A stretch of DNA of 64,000 nt from Akkermansia muciniphila (GTDB lineage: Bacteria; Verrucomicrobiota; Verrucomicrobiia; Verrucomicrobiales; Akkermansiaceae), in assembly GCF_030848305.1 (NCBI RefSeq), contig NZ_CP114598.1, positions 1,674,001 to 1,738,000 on the forward strand, written 5' to 3'. Every line of letters begins with the position of its first letter. The first letter of the stretch is position 1. Shown piece after piece: positions 42,966-52,484 of this stretch. The position numbers and the translations under genes are program-made. Under the pieces are notes generated by a model. The model saw nothing but the letters and a program-made list of their open reading frames with translations. It was not told where the DNA came from and ran no database searches.

Positions 42966-43970
42966 TTATTGCATGGGAGGAAGCGGAGAGTGGGCGGGGG
43001 GAACCCACATGTTTCCGGAAGAGGGGCTGCCGGAATCCCCCGTGTGGGTGGGCGTTTCAATTTTCGGTTTTCCGGCAGGCGGCTCCAGATCTTCCACCAC
43101 CACTTTCTTTTTAGCGGGCTGGGGCGTGGGGGCTGCCGCCGGGACTGGCGAGGACGCCTTGCGGATGACGGGAGACTTGAGGGAGGCGTCCGTCTGGTTC
43201 ATGGCCGTAATATTCAGCGGATCGCCGTAGGCCAGCATTTCCCGGATGTCGTCAGGAAGATCTCCGGCAGGAATGGAGGTGCTTCCCTGTTCGTGCATAA
43301 TGCGCACGAATTCATTTTCCACGCGGGTGATTTCCACATTCAAATAAGTTTTGCCGGAATGGGATGTCTTCAGAATGTCAAACTTGCGGCCGCGCGCCTT
43401 GGCTCTGGCGTGTTGGCGGTAGCGTTCGAAGTAGGAGCGGATTTCCCCCCGGATGCCGGCCACGCGCATTTTCTCTTTTTCAATGGACTTTTGAGTCTCT
43501 TCTAGGTCGGACGCCGTGTGTTCAAAGATATCCAGAAGGCTGAGAAGCTGTTCCTTGGGCGCGGTCCTGTTCCGTATTTCCCTGAGCTGTTCCTGCTTTT
43601 TCAGAAGCTGGGCATGATTGGCTTCCAAAGCTTCCCGCGAGTCTTTGACCGGATCCGGAAGCTGGGAAAATTTCTCATAAACAATGTAGCCGGCGCTGAT
43701 GACGATAAGGGCGAACAGACCCAGGCAGAGGTTCCAGAAAAGAGCGTCTCCCCTGGCTTTCCGTTCGGAATCCTCCTGCCGGGCGGATTCTTCTTCCACA
43801 ACGTGTTCCGAGATGACGTCCAGAGGTGTTTTCAGACGTTTTTTGATGGCGGGGGCAGGGTTTTCTTCCTTGTGTTTCCCTCCGTTTTCCTTGGGAGCAA
43901 AGCGGGTTTCGTCTTCAGCGGGGGGAAGGGTTTCGCCGGACGGCTGGCTGGGTGCGGGGGCGTCGGTCAT
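42966..43970 (-). CDS. Membrane-anchored coiled-coil protein
   Basis: 334 residues. A charged N-terminal region of about 75 residues is followed by a membrane helix (about 79-98, WNLCLGLFALIVISAGYIVY), a coiled coil (about 110-200) and a Pro-rich C-terminal tail. The segment from about 200 to 255 may be a small beta domain (KTYLNVEITRVENEFVRI). No family is recognised. It is 12 bases from the thioredoxin-like gene and 20 from the upstream lipoprotein gene. Confidence 0.6.
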   Translation of the reverse strand: MTDAPAPSQPSGETLPPAEDETRFAPKENGGKHKEENPAPAIKKRLKTPLDVISEHVVEEESARQEDSERKARGDALFWNLCLGLFALIVISAGYIVYEKFSQLPDPVKDSREALEANHAQLLKKQEQLREIRNRTAPKEQLLSLLDIFEHTASDLEETQKSIEKEKMRVAGIRGEIRSYFERYRQHARAKARGRKFDILKTSHSGKTYLNVEITRVENEFVRIMHEQGSTSIPAGDLPDDIREMLAYGDPLNITAMNQTDASLKSPVIRKASSPVPAAAPTPQPAKKKVVVEDLEPPAGKPKIETPTHTGDSGSPSSGNMWVPPAHSPLPPMQ

Positions 43971-43990
43971 GGAATGCGCAGGAATGGATG

Positions 43991-44452
43991 TTAATCTACC
44001 GGGTGGGTCTGTTTGAATTCGGCCAGTTTGGCCGCATACGCGTTATATTGGTATTGCAGGGCGTGGAATTCCTGCTTGCGCTGCGCCAGCGTTTTGCGCA
44101 TGTCTTCAATGTCAAAGCACAGGTGCTCGAAGTCGCGGCGTTTGGAAGGCAGGATGTCTATATCCTTCACCGTGAAGGGCGTCGTGATTTTTCCCGGGTT
44201 GGAAAGTCTTTTCTGAAGATTGTAATTTACGCGGGCGTCGTGGGATTCCGCCTGGCTTATTTCCTGTTCCGTCTGGGCCAGAGCGTTTTTCATCTGCTGG
44301 AGCTGGGCCTGGAGCTGCTGGTGTTCCTGGGATGAATTTCCCGTCAGGAAGGAGGTCAGAGCTTCATTCGTACTGCTGTCGCACGAAGTAAGGGCCAGCG
44401 TGAGGGCCAGAGCCGGACAGGTACGCCTGGTGAATCGCACGATGTTGAACAT
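43991..44452 (-). CDS. Coiled-coil lipoprotein
   Basis: About 153 residues from 44452 (44470 is also possible). A lipobox ends in LTSC (Cys24), followed by a Ser/Asn/Glu-rich linker and a coiled coil with many Gln (HQQLQAQLQQMKNALAQTEQ) and C-terminal helices. It is likely a lipid-anchored periplasmic protein. It heads a minus-strand cluster with two other envelope proteins; the function is unknown. Confidence 0.6.
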   Translation of the reverse strand: MFNIVRFTRRTCPALALTLALTSCDSSTNEALTSFLTGNSSQEHQQLQAQLQQMKNALAQTEQEISQAESHDARVNYNLQKRLSNPGKITTPFTVKDIDILPSKRRDFEHLCFDIEDMRKTLAQRKQEFHALQYQYNAYAAKLAEFKQTHPVD

Positions 44453-44560
44453 GCCTGGGATTATGAACATTAACGGAGGGGAAAGTCAAACCGTTCATGC
44501 GCCCTGCGGGACAATGATTTTTCTCGCATAAAACGCGTATGCGGCTACAATGCCTGCGGC

Positions 44561-45835
44561 ATGATGCAATTATCGGAGATCGGAGGCCATCTGACGGCCA
44601 GAACGGGTATTGATGATTTGATGGAGGATTTGTTTAAGGCCCTTCATTCGGGAGACGCAGGCCTGTGCCAGTTGAACGGCGGGAGCCCCGCCGTTATTCC
44701 TGAGGTGACGGAACTTTGGCGCCGCAGCATGGAGGAACTGGTGCGGAATGGAAAATTTGACGTGCTGGTGGGCCATTATGCCCATCCTGGCGGGGATCCC
44801 GCTTTCATCCGTGCGCTGGTGCATTTCCTCAATGAACGTTGCGGATGGAACCTGACGCCGGAAAATGTGGCAATCACCCAGGGCGGCCAGATGGCCTGCT
44901 TTACCCTGTTTAACATGCTGGCGGGGCCGTGCCCGGACGGCGCTATGCGTGAAATCCTTTTTCCCCTGTGCCCGGATTATGTGGGATACCAGTCCCAATC
45001 CCTGTGCGGCGGCGTCATGTTCCGGGGCATCCGGCCCGGCATACGCATGCTGGACGAGCACACGTTCAAGTATGTGATTGATTTTGACCGTCTGGACATA
45101 CGTCCGGAAACGGCCGCCGTTTGCATGTCCCGGCCTACGAATCCCACCGGGAACGTAGTGACGGATGAAGAATTGGGGCTTCTGCGGGAAATGACTTCCC
45201 GCGCCGGGGTTCCCCTGATGATCGACAATGCTTACGGGCCTCCGCTGCCCAATATTTGTTTTGTGCCCGTAACCCCGGCCTGGGATGAAAACATGATTCT
45301 GACCATGAGCCTGTCCAAGATCGGGTTGCCAGGCACGCGCACCGGCATTGTCATTGCTCGCCCGGATATCATTCGTGCCGTAGTGAGCATGGTGACCACA
45401 TCCTCCCTGTGTCCGAACAATCTGGGCCAGGCTCTGGTGACGCCTTACCTGGAAGACGGCACTCTGGATAGAGTCTGCCGTGAGACCCTTACGCCGTTTT
45501 ACCGCAGCCGGGCGGAATTCGCCCTGTCCCTGCTGCCGGAACTCTTCGGAGACTCCATCCCCTGGCGCGTTCATAAGAGTGAGGGCGCCATGTTCCTGTG
45601 GCTGTGGTTTGAGGGGTTGCCCATCACGTGCCAGGAGCTTTACGAACGGTGCAAGTCCCGGGGCTGTTTTGTAAATCCCGGCCATCACTTTTTCTTCGCC
45701 CTTCCGGAGGAGGGGGAACCCTGGCCGCACCGTCATGAATGCATCCGCATCAGCTTTACCCAGACGGAGGAACTCCTGCGCAAGGGGCTTTCCATCGTGG
45801 CGGATGAAGTGCGCAAGGCCTACTCCCGTTCTTAA
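44561..45835 (+). CDS. avtA: Valine-pyruvate aminotransferase (AvtA)
   Basis: 424 residues, close in layout to E. coli AvtA. The PLP lysine is in MSLSKIGLPGTRTG; SRPTNPTGNVVTDEELG, DNAYGPPLP, and EGAMFLWLWFEGLPIT are shared hallmarks. It exchanges amino groups between valine, pyruvate and alanine. TACAAT (44546-44551) lies 9 bases before the ATG. yicC begins 20 bases after it. Confidence 0.9.
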   Translation: MMQLSEIGGHLTARTGIDDLMEDLFKALHSGDAGLCQLNGGSPAVIPEVTELWRRSMEELVRNGKFDVLVGHYAHPGGDPAFIRALVHFLNERCGWNLTPENVAITQGGQMACFTLFNMLAGPCPDGAMREILFPLCPDYVGYQSQSLCGGVMFRGIRPGIRMLDEHTFKYVIDFDRLDIRPETAAVCMSRPTNPTGNVVTDEELGLLREMTSRAGVPLMIDNAYGPPLPNICFVPVTPAWDENMILTMSLSKIGLPGTRTGIVIARPDIIRAVVSMVTTSSLCPNNLGQALVTPYLEDGTLDRVCRETLTPFYRSRAEFALSLLPELFGDSIPWRVHKSEGAMFLWLWFEGLPITCQELYERCKSRGCFVNPGHHFFFALPEEGEPWPHRHECIRISFTQTEELLRKGLSIVADEVRKAYSRS

Positions 45836-45855
45836 TCCAAACCTGAACCGTATCC

Positions 45856-46731
45856 ATGAACAGCATGACCGGCTTCGGCAGAGCCGCTGCCCAGACAGAC
45901 CGTTACAATATTCTTGTTGAAATATCAGGCGTTAACCGCAAACAAACGGAAATCGCCGTCAACGTGCCGCGCGGCTGTGCGGAATGGGACGCCTCCGTGC
46001 GCCCCATCGTGCAGGGGGCCGTTTCCCGCGGCCGCGTAGGCGTCTCCATCTCCGTGGAGCGTCTGGAGGAAGCGGACGGCTCCCTCCAGCTTGATGAGAA
46101 AAAACTGGCTTCCCTGGCGGAGCTGTTGAACCGTGCGTCTGGCCTGACAGGTCAACCGCTGCCCCTCCAGGCGTCCGACCTGCTGAGGCTGGATATCGTT
46201 ACTACCGCGGCGGAAGCGCCACTTTCTCCTGAAGAAGCGTGGCCGGTGGTGGAAAAGGCTCTTAAAGCCGCCCTGGAGGATTTTATCTCCATGCGCGCGG
46301 CGGAAGGCGCCAACCTGAAAGCGGACGTTCTTGGCAAGCTGGATGTCCTGGAACAATTCCGCCTCCGTATTGCGGAACATGCACCTTCCGTGCCTGTCAG
46401 GCTCCGGGAGGCCATGCTTAAGCGCCTGGCGGATGCCGACCTGTCCGTTTCCGCGGATGATGAGCGCATCATCCGGGAAGTAGCCCTGTTTGCGGACAAG
46501 TGCGATATTTCCGAGGAGATTACCCGTCTCTCCTCCCATTTTGACCAGTTCCGTACTTTGTGCGGTTCCTCCGCTCCCGCGGGCAGGCCTCTGGATTTCC
46601 TCTGCCAGGAAATCTTCCGGGAATTCAACACCATCGGCTCCAAGGCGAACGATTCCACGCTGGCCCATCTGGTTGTGGCCGCCAAGACGGAGCTGGAAAA
46701 AATCAGGGAACAAGTTCAGAACATCGAATGA
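45856..46731 (+). CDS. YicC/YloC-family endoribonuclease
   Basis: 291 residues. MNSMTGFGRA is the family's canonical N-terminus, and the C-terminal DUF1732 part has DKCDISEEITRLSSHFDQF and RPLDFLCQEIFREFNTIGSK. The family acts on RNA and has been linked to stress. The gmk start overlaps its stop (ATGA), so they are translationally coupled. Confidence 0.92.
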   Translation: MNSMTGFGRAAAQTDRYNILVEISGVNRKQTEIAVNVPRGCAEWDASVRPIVQGAVSRGRVGVSISVERLEEADGSLQLDEKKLASLAELLNRASGLTGQPLPLQASDLLRLDIVTTAAEAPLSPEEAWPVVEKALKAALEDFISMRAAEGANLKADVLGKLDVLEQFRLRIAEHAPSVPVRLREAMLKRLADADLSVSADDERIIREVALFADKCDISEEITRLSSHFDQFRTLCGSSAPAGRPLDFLCQEIFREFNTIGSKANDSTLAHLVVAAKTELEKIREQVQNIE

Positions 46732-47333
46732 CAGCCATGAAACAGCCATTGGGAACGTTGCTGGTGGTATCCGGACCTTCCGGTTCCGGGAAGACGACAT
46801 TGTGCCGCCGCGCGACGGAAAACGGTCTGTGCGTGTACAGTATTTCCTGCACGACGCGCCAGCCCAGGCCGGGGGAAGTCAATGGGGTGGATTACCATTT
46901 CCTGACTGCCACCGAATTTGACGCCAGGGTGGAGCGGGGGGACTTTCTGGAATACGCGGAGGTGCACGGTAACCGCTATGGCACGCTGAAAGCGGATATT
47001 TTGAATCTTCTGGAACAGGGGAAAAACGTGGTGATGGATATCGACGTGCAGGGGGCCGGGCAAGTCCGTTCCTGCCATGAGGGAATTCTTCCCCTTTGTT
47101 ACGCGGACGTTTACATTTACGTGCCGCAGGAAGAGCTTAAAAACCGCCTTTGCGGCCGGCAGACGGATGGAGCGGAAACCATCGCCCTGCGCCTTCGCAA
47201 TGCGGAACAGGAAGACGCCTGCCTGCCGCAGTACCAGTACTGCCTGGTTTCCGCTGACCGCGAGGCGGATTATGCTTCCTTTTGCGCCCTGCTCAAATGC
47301 CAGTCCATGCGGGTGGGGCTGATGCGGGACTAA
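46728..47333 (+). CDS. gmk: Guanylate kinase
   Basis: 201 residues from the ATG at 46728, which overlaps the yicC stop; an ATG at 46737 is also possible. The P-loop is GPSGSGKTT, and TRQPRPGEVNGVDYHFLT and MDIDVQGAGQVR carry GMP-binding residues. It phosphorylates GMP to GDP. The yicC-gmk arrangement is conserved in many bacteria. Confidence 0.94.
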   Translation: MTAMKQPLGTLLVVSGPSGSGKTTLCRRATENGLCVYSISCTTRQPRPGEVNGVDYHFLTATEFDARVERGDFLEYAEVHGNRYGTLKADILNLLEQGKNVVMDIDVQGAGQVRSCHEGILPLCYADVYIYVPQEELKNRLCGRQTDGAETIALRLRNAEQEDACLPQYQYCLVSADREADYASFCALLKCQSMRVGLMRD

Positions 47334-47677
47334 GGTTTTGCGTTTTTACTGGGGGAACTGCGTTTTTCTCCCAATCTCATGGCATCCGGAATGGCTCTCC
47401 GGTTCCGAAACATTTGGAATTGGCTCTCTTCCCATATCCGGATGATATGCGATTTCCTTTCCTCCGCTTAAGCTTGCGTGAAGAAAGGTGGGCCGGAATT
47501 CTTGACGGGCAGGGTATTCATCAGCTTTTTGAATAATTCAATGCTGAAATGATCCTCCAGGCGAAGCGCCTCGAATGAGGCGCCCCGGTAGGTCAGATGC
47601 TGTCCCGCTTCCTTGTATCCGTTGCGCAAATTCAGCCGGAAGCTTTGGTTCCTTTTCCGTTGGCCGGGAAGTATTTT
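47334..47677. other. Gap between converging gmk and permease genes
   Basis: About 340 bases with no convincing gene. On the minus strand the frame of the permease stays open for 69 codons past its stop (to 47468), with protein-like composition but no start codon. A small stem-loop (47566-47583) is present without a T-run. Confidence 0.4.
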
Positions 47678-49552
47678 TTACTTGAACGGATACAGCCAGC
47701 CGATAGCGCAGGTGAAAATAACCCAGAGGAGCAGATTGAGGGGAAGCCCCACTTTGACGAAGTCCTTAAATTTGTAGCCGCCCGCATTGTACACGTAAGT
47801 GTTGGTCTGGTAGCCGATAGGGGTGGAGAAACTGGCGCTGGCGCCAAACATGACGGCCAGAATGAAGGGAACGGGGTTGGCGTCGAATTGCAGGGCCATT
47901 TCATAAGCCAGCGGCCCCATGACGGCGGCTACGGCATTGTTGGAGATCATCTCCGTCAGAATGGAGCAGAGCAGATACAGACCGGAGATGGCGACCAGGC
48001 ACCCCAACGGGCCTATGTTATCCACTACGCCGAATGCGATGGCTTTGGCAAGCCCGGTTTTGCTCATGGCTTCCCCCACGCACAGCATGCCCAGGATCAG
48101 GAAAATAATGCCCCAGTCCACCGCCTGGTAGGCTTCCTTCGGCTTGATGCAGCCGGAGATGATGACGATAAGAGCTCCGATGAATGCGAGATAGAAAGGG
48201 TTGAAACGCGCGAAGAATTTGAAGAATTCCCCGTATTGCTCAAAGGACCCCAGCAGGCCGATAAAAATGAACAGCCCCATAGCCAGGATGGCCCAGCCCT
48301 GTTTGCTGCGGTTGTGCGCTTCCGCGGGGCGCTGGCTCAGGGGGATGATACGCTGCTTGGTCAGGATGCGGTTCATCCCTTCCTGCGGTCCTTCCAGAAG
48401 AAGCGTGTCCCCTGCCGCCAGTTTGGTATTCGGCCCCATGTCCGTGATGTTTTTGCCCTGCCTGTGGATAGCGAGCACGAAGATGTTGAATCGCTGGCGC
48501 AGCTTGAGTTCGGACAGGGAGAGCCCGGAGAATTCGGAATTGTTGGCGATCATGCCTTCCACGATTTGCACGTCGCGCTGTTCCAGCGTTTCCAGCCCGC
48601 GGCTGTCGTCCCAGCCCAGGTCCACGCCTTTGGCTTCCCGCACCTGGTTGACTTTTCTGGCGTTGCACAGGAAAAGAATGCGGTCTCCTTCTTCCAGGTT
48701 GATGTGCTGCAGCTCCTCCTGCATGGAAAATCCCCTGCGGCGCACTTCCACGATTTTGGTGCCCAGCAGTTCGGATTGCATCAGGTTGATGGGGGTGGTG
48801 CCGATGTGGGGGGAATCCGCGGGAATCCTGACCTGGAGCAGGAAATCGCGCTGGATGCCGCCCGGAAGCATGGTGGACAAGGTGGGGCGGGATGGAAGCC
48901 ATTTGCGGCCGATTGTCCAGAGGTAGAGCAGACCCGCCGCCGCATAAATCAGGCCCATGGGCGTTACCGTGAACATCTGGATGCCGTCATAACCCAGTTT
49001 CTGCACCTGGCCGAGAACGACCACGTTGGTGGATGTCCCGACCACGGAGCAGGTTCCCCCCAGAATGGTGGCGTAGGAGAGGGGGATGAGCAGTTTGGAG
49101 GCCGCGATGTTATGGTCTCTGCAGAAGGCCAGCACGATGGGCATCAGGATGACGACCACCGGAGTGTTGTTGACGAAGGGGGAAACCATGAACGCTCCCA
49201 GCGTGATGACCAGCAGGGCAGTCAGTTCCCTTCCCTTGGCTACCTTGTTGAACAGTTTGGAAAGGTCTCCTATCAATCCTGTTCTTTCCAGGGAAGCGCT
49301 CAGAATGAACATGCACACTACGGTCAGCGGCCCGCTGTTGGCAAAGCTGGACAGAACATCCCGCGTGTTCAGAATCCCCGTAAGCATGAGGACGGCGGTG
49401 CCTGTCAGGGCCGTAATTTCCACGGGCATCCATTCCTTGATGAAGCAGATGAATAACAGGACCAGCAGAATGCCGACAATCCATTGCTGGGCGACCGCTG
49501 ATTCCAGCCAGCCTATGACGGAGGCGAAGTTGATGTTGAGAAGAGAAAGCAT
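47678..49552 (-). CDS. SLC13-type permease with TrkA-C-like domains
   Basis: 624 residues from the ATG at 49552. Many membrane helices are interrupted by a soluble part (about 210-400) with two RCK_C (TrkA-C)-like domains. VNNTPVVVILMPIV and ISNNAVAAVMGPLA are the paired substrate motifs, and TPIGYQTNTYVY is typical. Family members move dicarboxylates, sulfate or similar anions with sodium; the substrate here is unknown. The RCK domains may bind nucleotides. Confidence 0.85.
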   Translation of the reverse strand: MLSLLNINFASVIGWLESAVAQQWIVGILLVLLFICFIKEWMPVEITALTGTAVLMLTGILNTRDVLSSFANSGPLTVVCMFILSASLERTGLIGDLSKLFNKVAKGRELTALLVITLGAFMVSPFVNNTPVVVILMPIVLAFCRDHNIAASKLLIPLSYATILGGTCSVVGTSTNVVVLGQVQKLGYDGIQMFTVTPMGLIYAAAGLLYLWTIGRKWLPSRPTLSTMLPGGIQRDFLLQVRIPADSPHIGTTPINLMQSELLGTKIVEVRRRGFSMQEELQHINLEEGDRILFLCNARKVNQVREAKGVDLGWDDSRGLETLEQRDVQIVEGMIANNSEFSGLSLSELKLRQRFNIFVLAIHRQGKNITDMGPNTKLAAGDTLLLEGPQEGMNRILTKQRIIPLSQRPAEAHNRSKQGWAILAMGLFIFIGLLGSFEQYGEFFKFFARFNPFYLAFIGALIVIISGCIKPKEAYQAVDWGIIFLILGMLCVGEAMSKTGLAKAIAFGVVDNIGPLGCLVAISGLYLLCSILTEMISNNAVAAVMGPLAYEMALQFDANPVPFILAVMFGASASFSTPIGYQTNTYVYNAGGYKFKDFVKVGLPLNLLLWVIFTCAIGWLYPFK

Positions 49553-49683
49553 GGCTTGAAAGTTGAAGGTGTGGGGAAAGGGTCCAACTCTCCTACTTTC
49601 CCGGCCTCTGTCTGTCAAGCCGCAATAATTTCCCGGAAAGGGTTTGAAAAGGTTTCTGCGCTTTTTTATTGTTGGTGCGCCGC

Positions 49684-50529
49684 ATGGATTCCCCCATCAT
49701 AACAAGGTTTGCTCCCAGCCCTACAGGCAATCTCCATCTGGGGCATGCTCTGGCTGCATGGGAGGCCCGTTCCCTGGCGGACCGTTTTTCCGGGAAGTGC
49801 GTGCTGAGGATGGAAGATATTGACCAGACGCGGTGCCGTCCGGAGTTCGTTCAGGGCATATTGAACGATCTGGACTGGCTGGGCATCCGCTTTGACGGTC
49901 CCATGATGGTTCAGTCTTCACGCTTCAGCGCTTATGAACACGCCCTTCAGACGTTGAAGGATTGGGGCGTGCTGTACCCCTGTTTCTGCACGCGCCGGGA
50001 GATTGCGGAGGAGGTGGCCGCCATGGGCGGGGCGCCGCAGGGGGGCTGCGTGGACGTATATCCGGGAACTTGCCGGATGCTTGACAAGGGGCGCAGGAAG
50101 GAGCTTCTCAAATCCGGCAAACCTTTTTCCTGGCGGCTGGATTGCCGTGCGGCGGCGCGGATTACCGGTCCCCTGCCGTGGCGGGACATGCGGTTCGGAG
50201 ATCAGGTCTGCCGCCCGGAAGAATTGGGGGATGTGATTCTGGGCCGCAAGGACTGCGCCGCCAGCTATCATCTTGCCGTGGTTGTGGACGACGCTGCCCA
50301 GGGTGTCACCCATGTAAGCCGTGGTGAGGACTTATTCCCTGTGACGGGCATCCACCGGACGCTTCAGGCCCTGCTGGGGCTTCCTGTTCCGCAGTGGTAT
50401 CATCACCGGCTGGTGAAGGACGCTTCCGGCAAGAGGCTTGCCAAGAGGGACAGGAGCCTGAGCCTTCAGGAGATGCGTGCCGCCGGGATGCGGCCGGAAG
50501 ACGTGTTCCGGCTGATGCGGGAGAGCTGA
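49684..50529 (+). CDS. gluQ: Glutamyl-Q tRNA(Asp) synthetase
   Basis: 281 residues from the ATG at 49684; a TTG at 49669 is the alternative. It resembles the catalytic half of glutamyl-tRNA synthetase, without the anticodon domain: APSPTGNLHLGHA is the HIGH motif and KRLAKRD the KMSKS site. PCFCTRREI and CVDVYPGTCR provide Cys for a zinc site. It attaches glutamate to queuosine in tRNA(Asp). No queuosine genes are adjacent. Confidence 0.92.
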   Translation: MDSPIITRFAPSPTGNLHLGHALAAWEARSLADRFSGKCVLRMEDIDQTRCRPEFVQGILNDLDWLGIRFDGPMMVQSSRFSAYEHALQTLKDWGVLYPCFCTRREIAEEVAAMGGAPQGGCVDVYPGTCRMLDKGRRKELLKSGKPFSWRLDCRAAARITGPLPWRDMRFGDQVCRPEELGDVILGRKDCAASYHLAVVVDDAAQGVTHVSRGEDLFPVTGIHRTLQALLGLPVPQWYHHRLVKDASGKRLAKRDRSLSLQEMRAAGMRPEDVFRLMRES

Positions 50530-50605
50530 GGGATTTTCACCGTATAGGGTGGGTCGCGTTGTTTCCGCCGGAAAAGGCTGGATTCAAGCCGGCGCCTGCG
50601 TTTTT

Positions 50606-51061
50606 TCAGCAGCCGGTCGGGTTTTTCTTGCCGATGCAGAGCAGGCACGCATAAAACGCCGCCAGGGTCAGCAGGAGAAGGGAGCACAGGATGACCAGAA
50701 GATTCAGATGCCCCAGAGGAATGAGCCATGCGTGCGGTATGGCTGCCGTTCCTGCCAGTATCAGGGGAAGCCAGATAAAAGCCGCCTGGGAAAACAGGAT
50801 GACGGCTGTGAAGGCCATCCCTGCGGCCAGGGTAACCCGTACCGCCGGAATTACCGGCAGGAATGTTTCATGGATGTTTTTTTTCATGGCCCATGCCGTT
50901 CCCGCGAATACGGAGGCGAGAAACAGGGGGGCCAGCAACGCGGCGGAAGGGAAGATATCCCGGAGGGGCCATGCGCAGAGGGGGGAGACGGCCACCAGGA
51001 GGCCCGCGCTTTTAATCAGGAGGCCCCGGTGCGGCGGGGCTGGTGCCGCGTCGTGGTTCAT
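50606..51061 (-). CDS. Small polytopic membrane protein
   Basis: 151 residues with four or five predicted membrane helices (for example LLAPLFLASVFAGTAWAM and LLVILCSLLLLTLAAFYACL). No family is recognised. It is 5 bases after the lipoprotein gene and is the last gene of the aroD-menA run. Confidence 0.55.
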   Translation of the reverse strand: MNHDAAPAPPHRGLLIKSAGLLVAVSPLCAWPLRDIFPSAALLAPLFLASVFAGTAWAMKKNIHETFLPVIPAVRVTLAAGMAFTAVILFSQAAFIWLPLILAGTAAIPHAWLIPLGHLNLLVILCSLLLLTLAAFYACLLCIGKKNPTGC

Positions 51062-51066
51062 ATCCG

Positions 51067-51498
51067 TTAATCGGGCCAGACATTGCCGGGCGTGCTTCCC
51101 TGGGTAATGACGACTTCCTGGCCTATTTTCAGGGTAAAGTTGGGCGTTACTTCCTGCTGCACTTCCACGAGTTCGTTCGTATCCTTGAGCTTGACGCGCA
51201 CGCGAATCATTTTGACGGCTTCCACCCTGCCGTCCACGATGGAGCCTGTGGCGGACGCCAGTTTTGAGGTCCCCATGCCGATGATGCCGGGAGTCATGGC
51301 TTCCGCCGCCGTTCCGGCCATGTTGGCGAAGGTGCCGTCATCCGTGGAGGTAAGGACGTTGATTTCCTTGATGCGGACCACGTTGCCCAGCTTGATGGTC
51401 GTCACTTTTCCGGTGGCGATTTCCAGATTGCTTTTTTGAGTGCAGGAGAAGAGGACGGGGAGAATAAGGAAAGCGGGAATGAATGAAAGCGGATTCAT
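51067..51498 (-). CDS. Lipoprotein
   Basis: 143 residues. A signal peptide ends in the lipobox LFSC (Cys19). The mature part has a Gly/Ala-rich centre (GIIGMGTSKLASATGSIVDG) that suggests a membrane-associated glycine-zipper-like segment, and a C-terminal beta region. This plan resembles SlyB/Pcp-type lipoproteins. It follows menA by 40 bases. Confidence 0.65.
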   Translation of the reverse strand: MNPLSFIPAFLILPVLFSCTQKSNLEIATGKVTTIKLGNVVRIKEINVLTSTDDGTFANMAGTAAEAMTPGIIGMGTSKLASATGSIVDGRVEAVKMIRVRVKLKDTNELVEVQQEVTPNFTLKIGQEVVITQGSTPGNVWPD

Positions 51499-51538
51499 GG
51501 TGAACGTATGTTACTACGCTGGCGGGGGAAAGAGTTTT

Positions 51539-52465
51539 TCAGCGTGTGGGAAGAATTGTGTAGATAGCCAGATACAGGAGCAGATGGAGGGAGGAGAGGG
51601 CCAGCACCTTGTTCATACGGCTGTCCGCAGGCGTTTTGCGGATAAGGAGCATCAGATACCCTCCGAAGAGAATGGAGGGTATCCACATCCACCATGTGTG
51701 GGACAGGTTCAGGTGAAGAGCCCGGCTGGATGTAGGCAGCGTGATGTAGGCGGCCAGGATGAAGGACTGGGCCATGGCGCGCGCCTTTCCTTCCCCCAGC
51801 CGCACGGCCAGCGTGCGCTTGCCCGTGGTGAGGTCTTCCTTTCTGTCGCGGATATTGTTGACGGATATCATGACGGCGCACAGGAGGCCGCATTGAATAC
51901 CCGTTACGATGCCGGCATTGTATACCGCAAGCGATTCCACCAGCGTGCCGGGAACGACGGGCGCCGTGCCTATCTGCACCAGAATGGTTCCCAGTACGGC
52001 AACCAGTCCAAAGAAGAGGATGACGAAGATTTCCCCCAGGCCTTTGTAGGCCAGCGGCCACGGCCCTCCCGTGTATCCATAGGTGAAGTAGAGGGACGGG
52101 ATGCCGATGGCGAGGATGGGCCAGCCGCGCAGTTCGATGAGGGGAAAGGCCAGCAGGCACGCTCCCAGCAGGAAGAAGAAGCCGATGAGCATGACTGTTC
52201 CATGGGAGAGGGCTCCGCTGGCCGTCATGCGCACGGGGCCGGTCCGCCGTTCCGTATCGGCGTGCTTGGCATGGTCAATGGCGTCATTGAAAAAATTGCA
52301 GGCAATCTGAAGGCACAGGCAGGAAGCCAGCGTTAAAAAGGCCAGGGGCGCGTTCCAGCTGCCGGTCAGTTTCTGCACCACCATGCAGCCTGCCCATACC
52401 GGAATCAGGGAGGCGGTTAGCGTCTTGGGGCGTGCCGCCAGAAAGGCGGAAGTAATGATATTCAT
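51539..52465 (-). CDS. menA: 1,4-dihydroxy-2-naphthoate polyprenyltransferase
   Basis: 308 residues from the ATG at 52465; the longer frame overlaps aroD and is rejected. It is a UbiA-fold membrane protein with NFFNDAIDHAKHAD, the first Asp motif (N-x-x-x-D-x-x-x-D), and MISVNNIRDRKEDLTTGKRT, the second. It attaches the prenyl tail to make demethylmenaquinone. aroD is 19 bases upstream; the pair joins shikimate and menaquinone steps. Confidence 0.9.
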   Translation of the reverse strand: MNIITSAFLAARPKTLTASLIPVWAGCMVVQKLTGSWNAPLAFLTLASCLCLQIACNFFNDAIDHAKHADTERRTGPVRMTASGALSHGTVMLIGFFFLLGACLLAFPLIELRGWPILAIGIPSLYFTYGYTGGPWPLAYKGLGEIFVILFFGLVAVLGTILVQIGTAPVVPGTLVESLAVYNAGIVTGIQCGLLCAVMISVNNIRDRKEDLTTGKRTLAVRLGEGKARAMAQSFILAAYITLPTSSRALHLNLSHTWWMWIPSILFGGYLMLLIRKTPADSRMNKVLALSSLHLLLYLAIYTILPTR

Positions 52466-52484
52466 GTGCGGGAAGTCTCCGTAA

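Noticed and set aside
47597-49456. Long plus-strand open frame of about 619 codons
   Set aside because: It is antisense to the SLC13 permease gene and shows no domain; long antisense frames arise from the codon bias of this genome.
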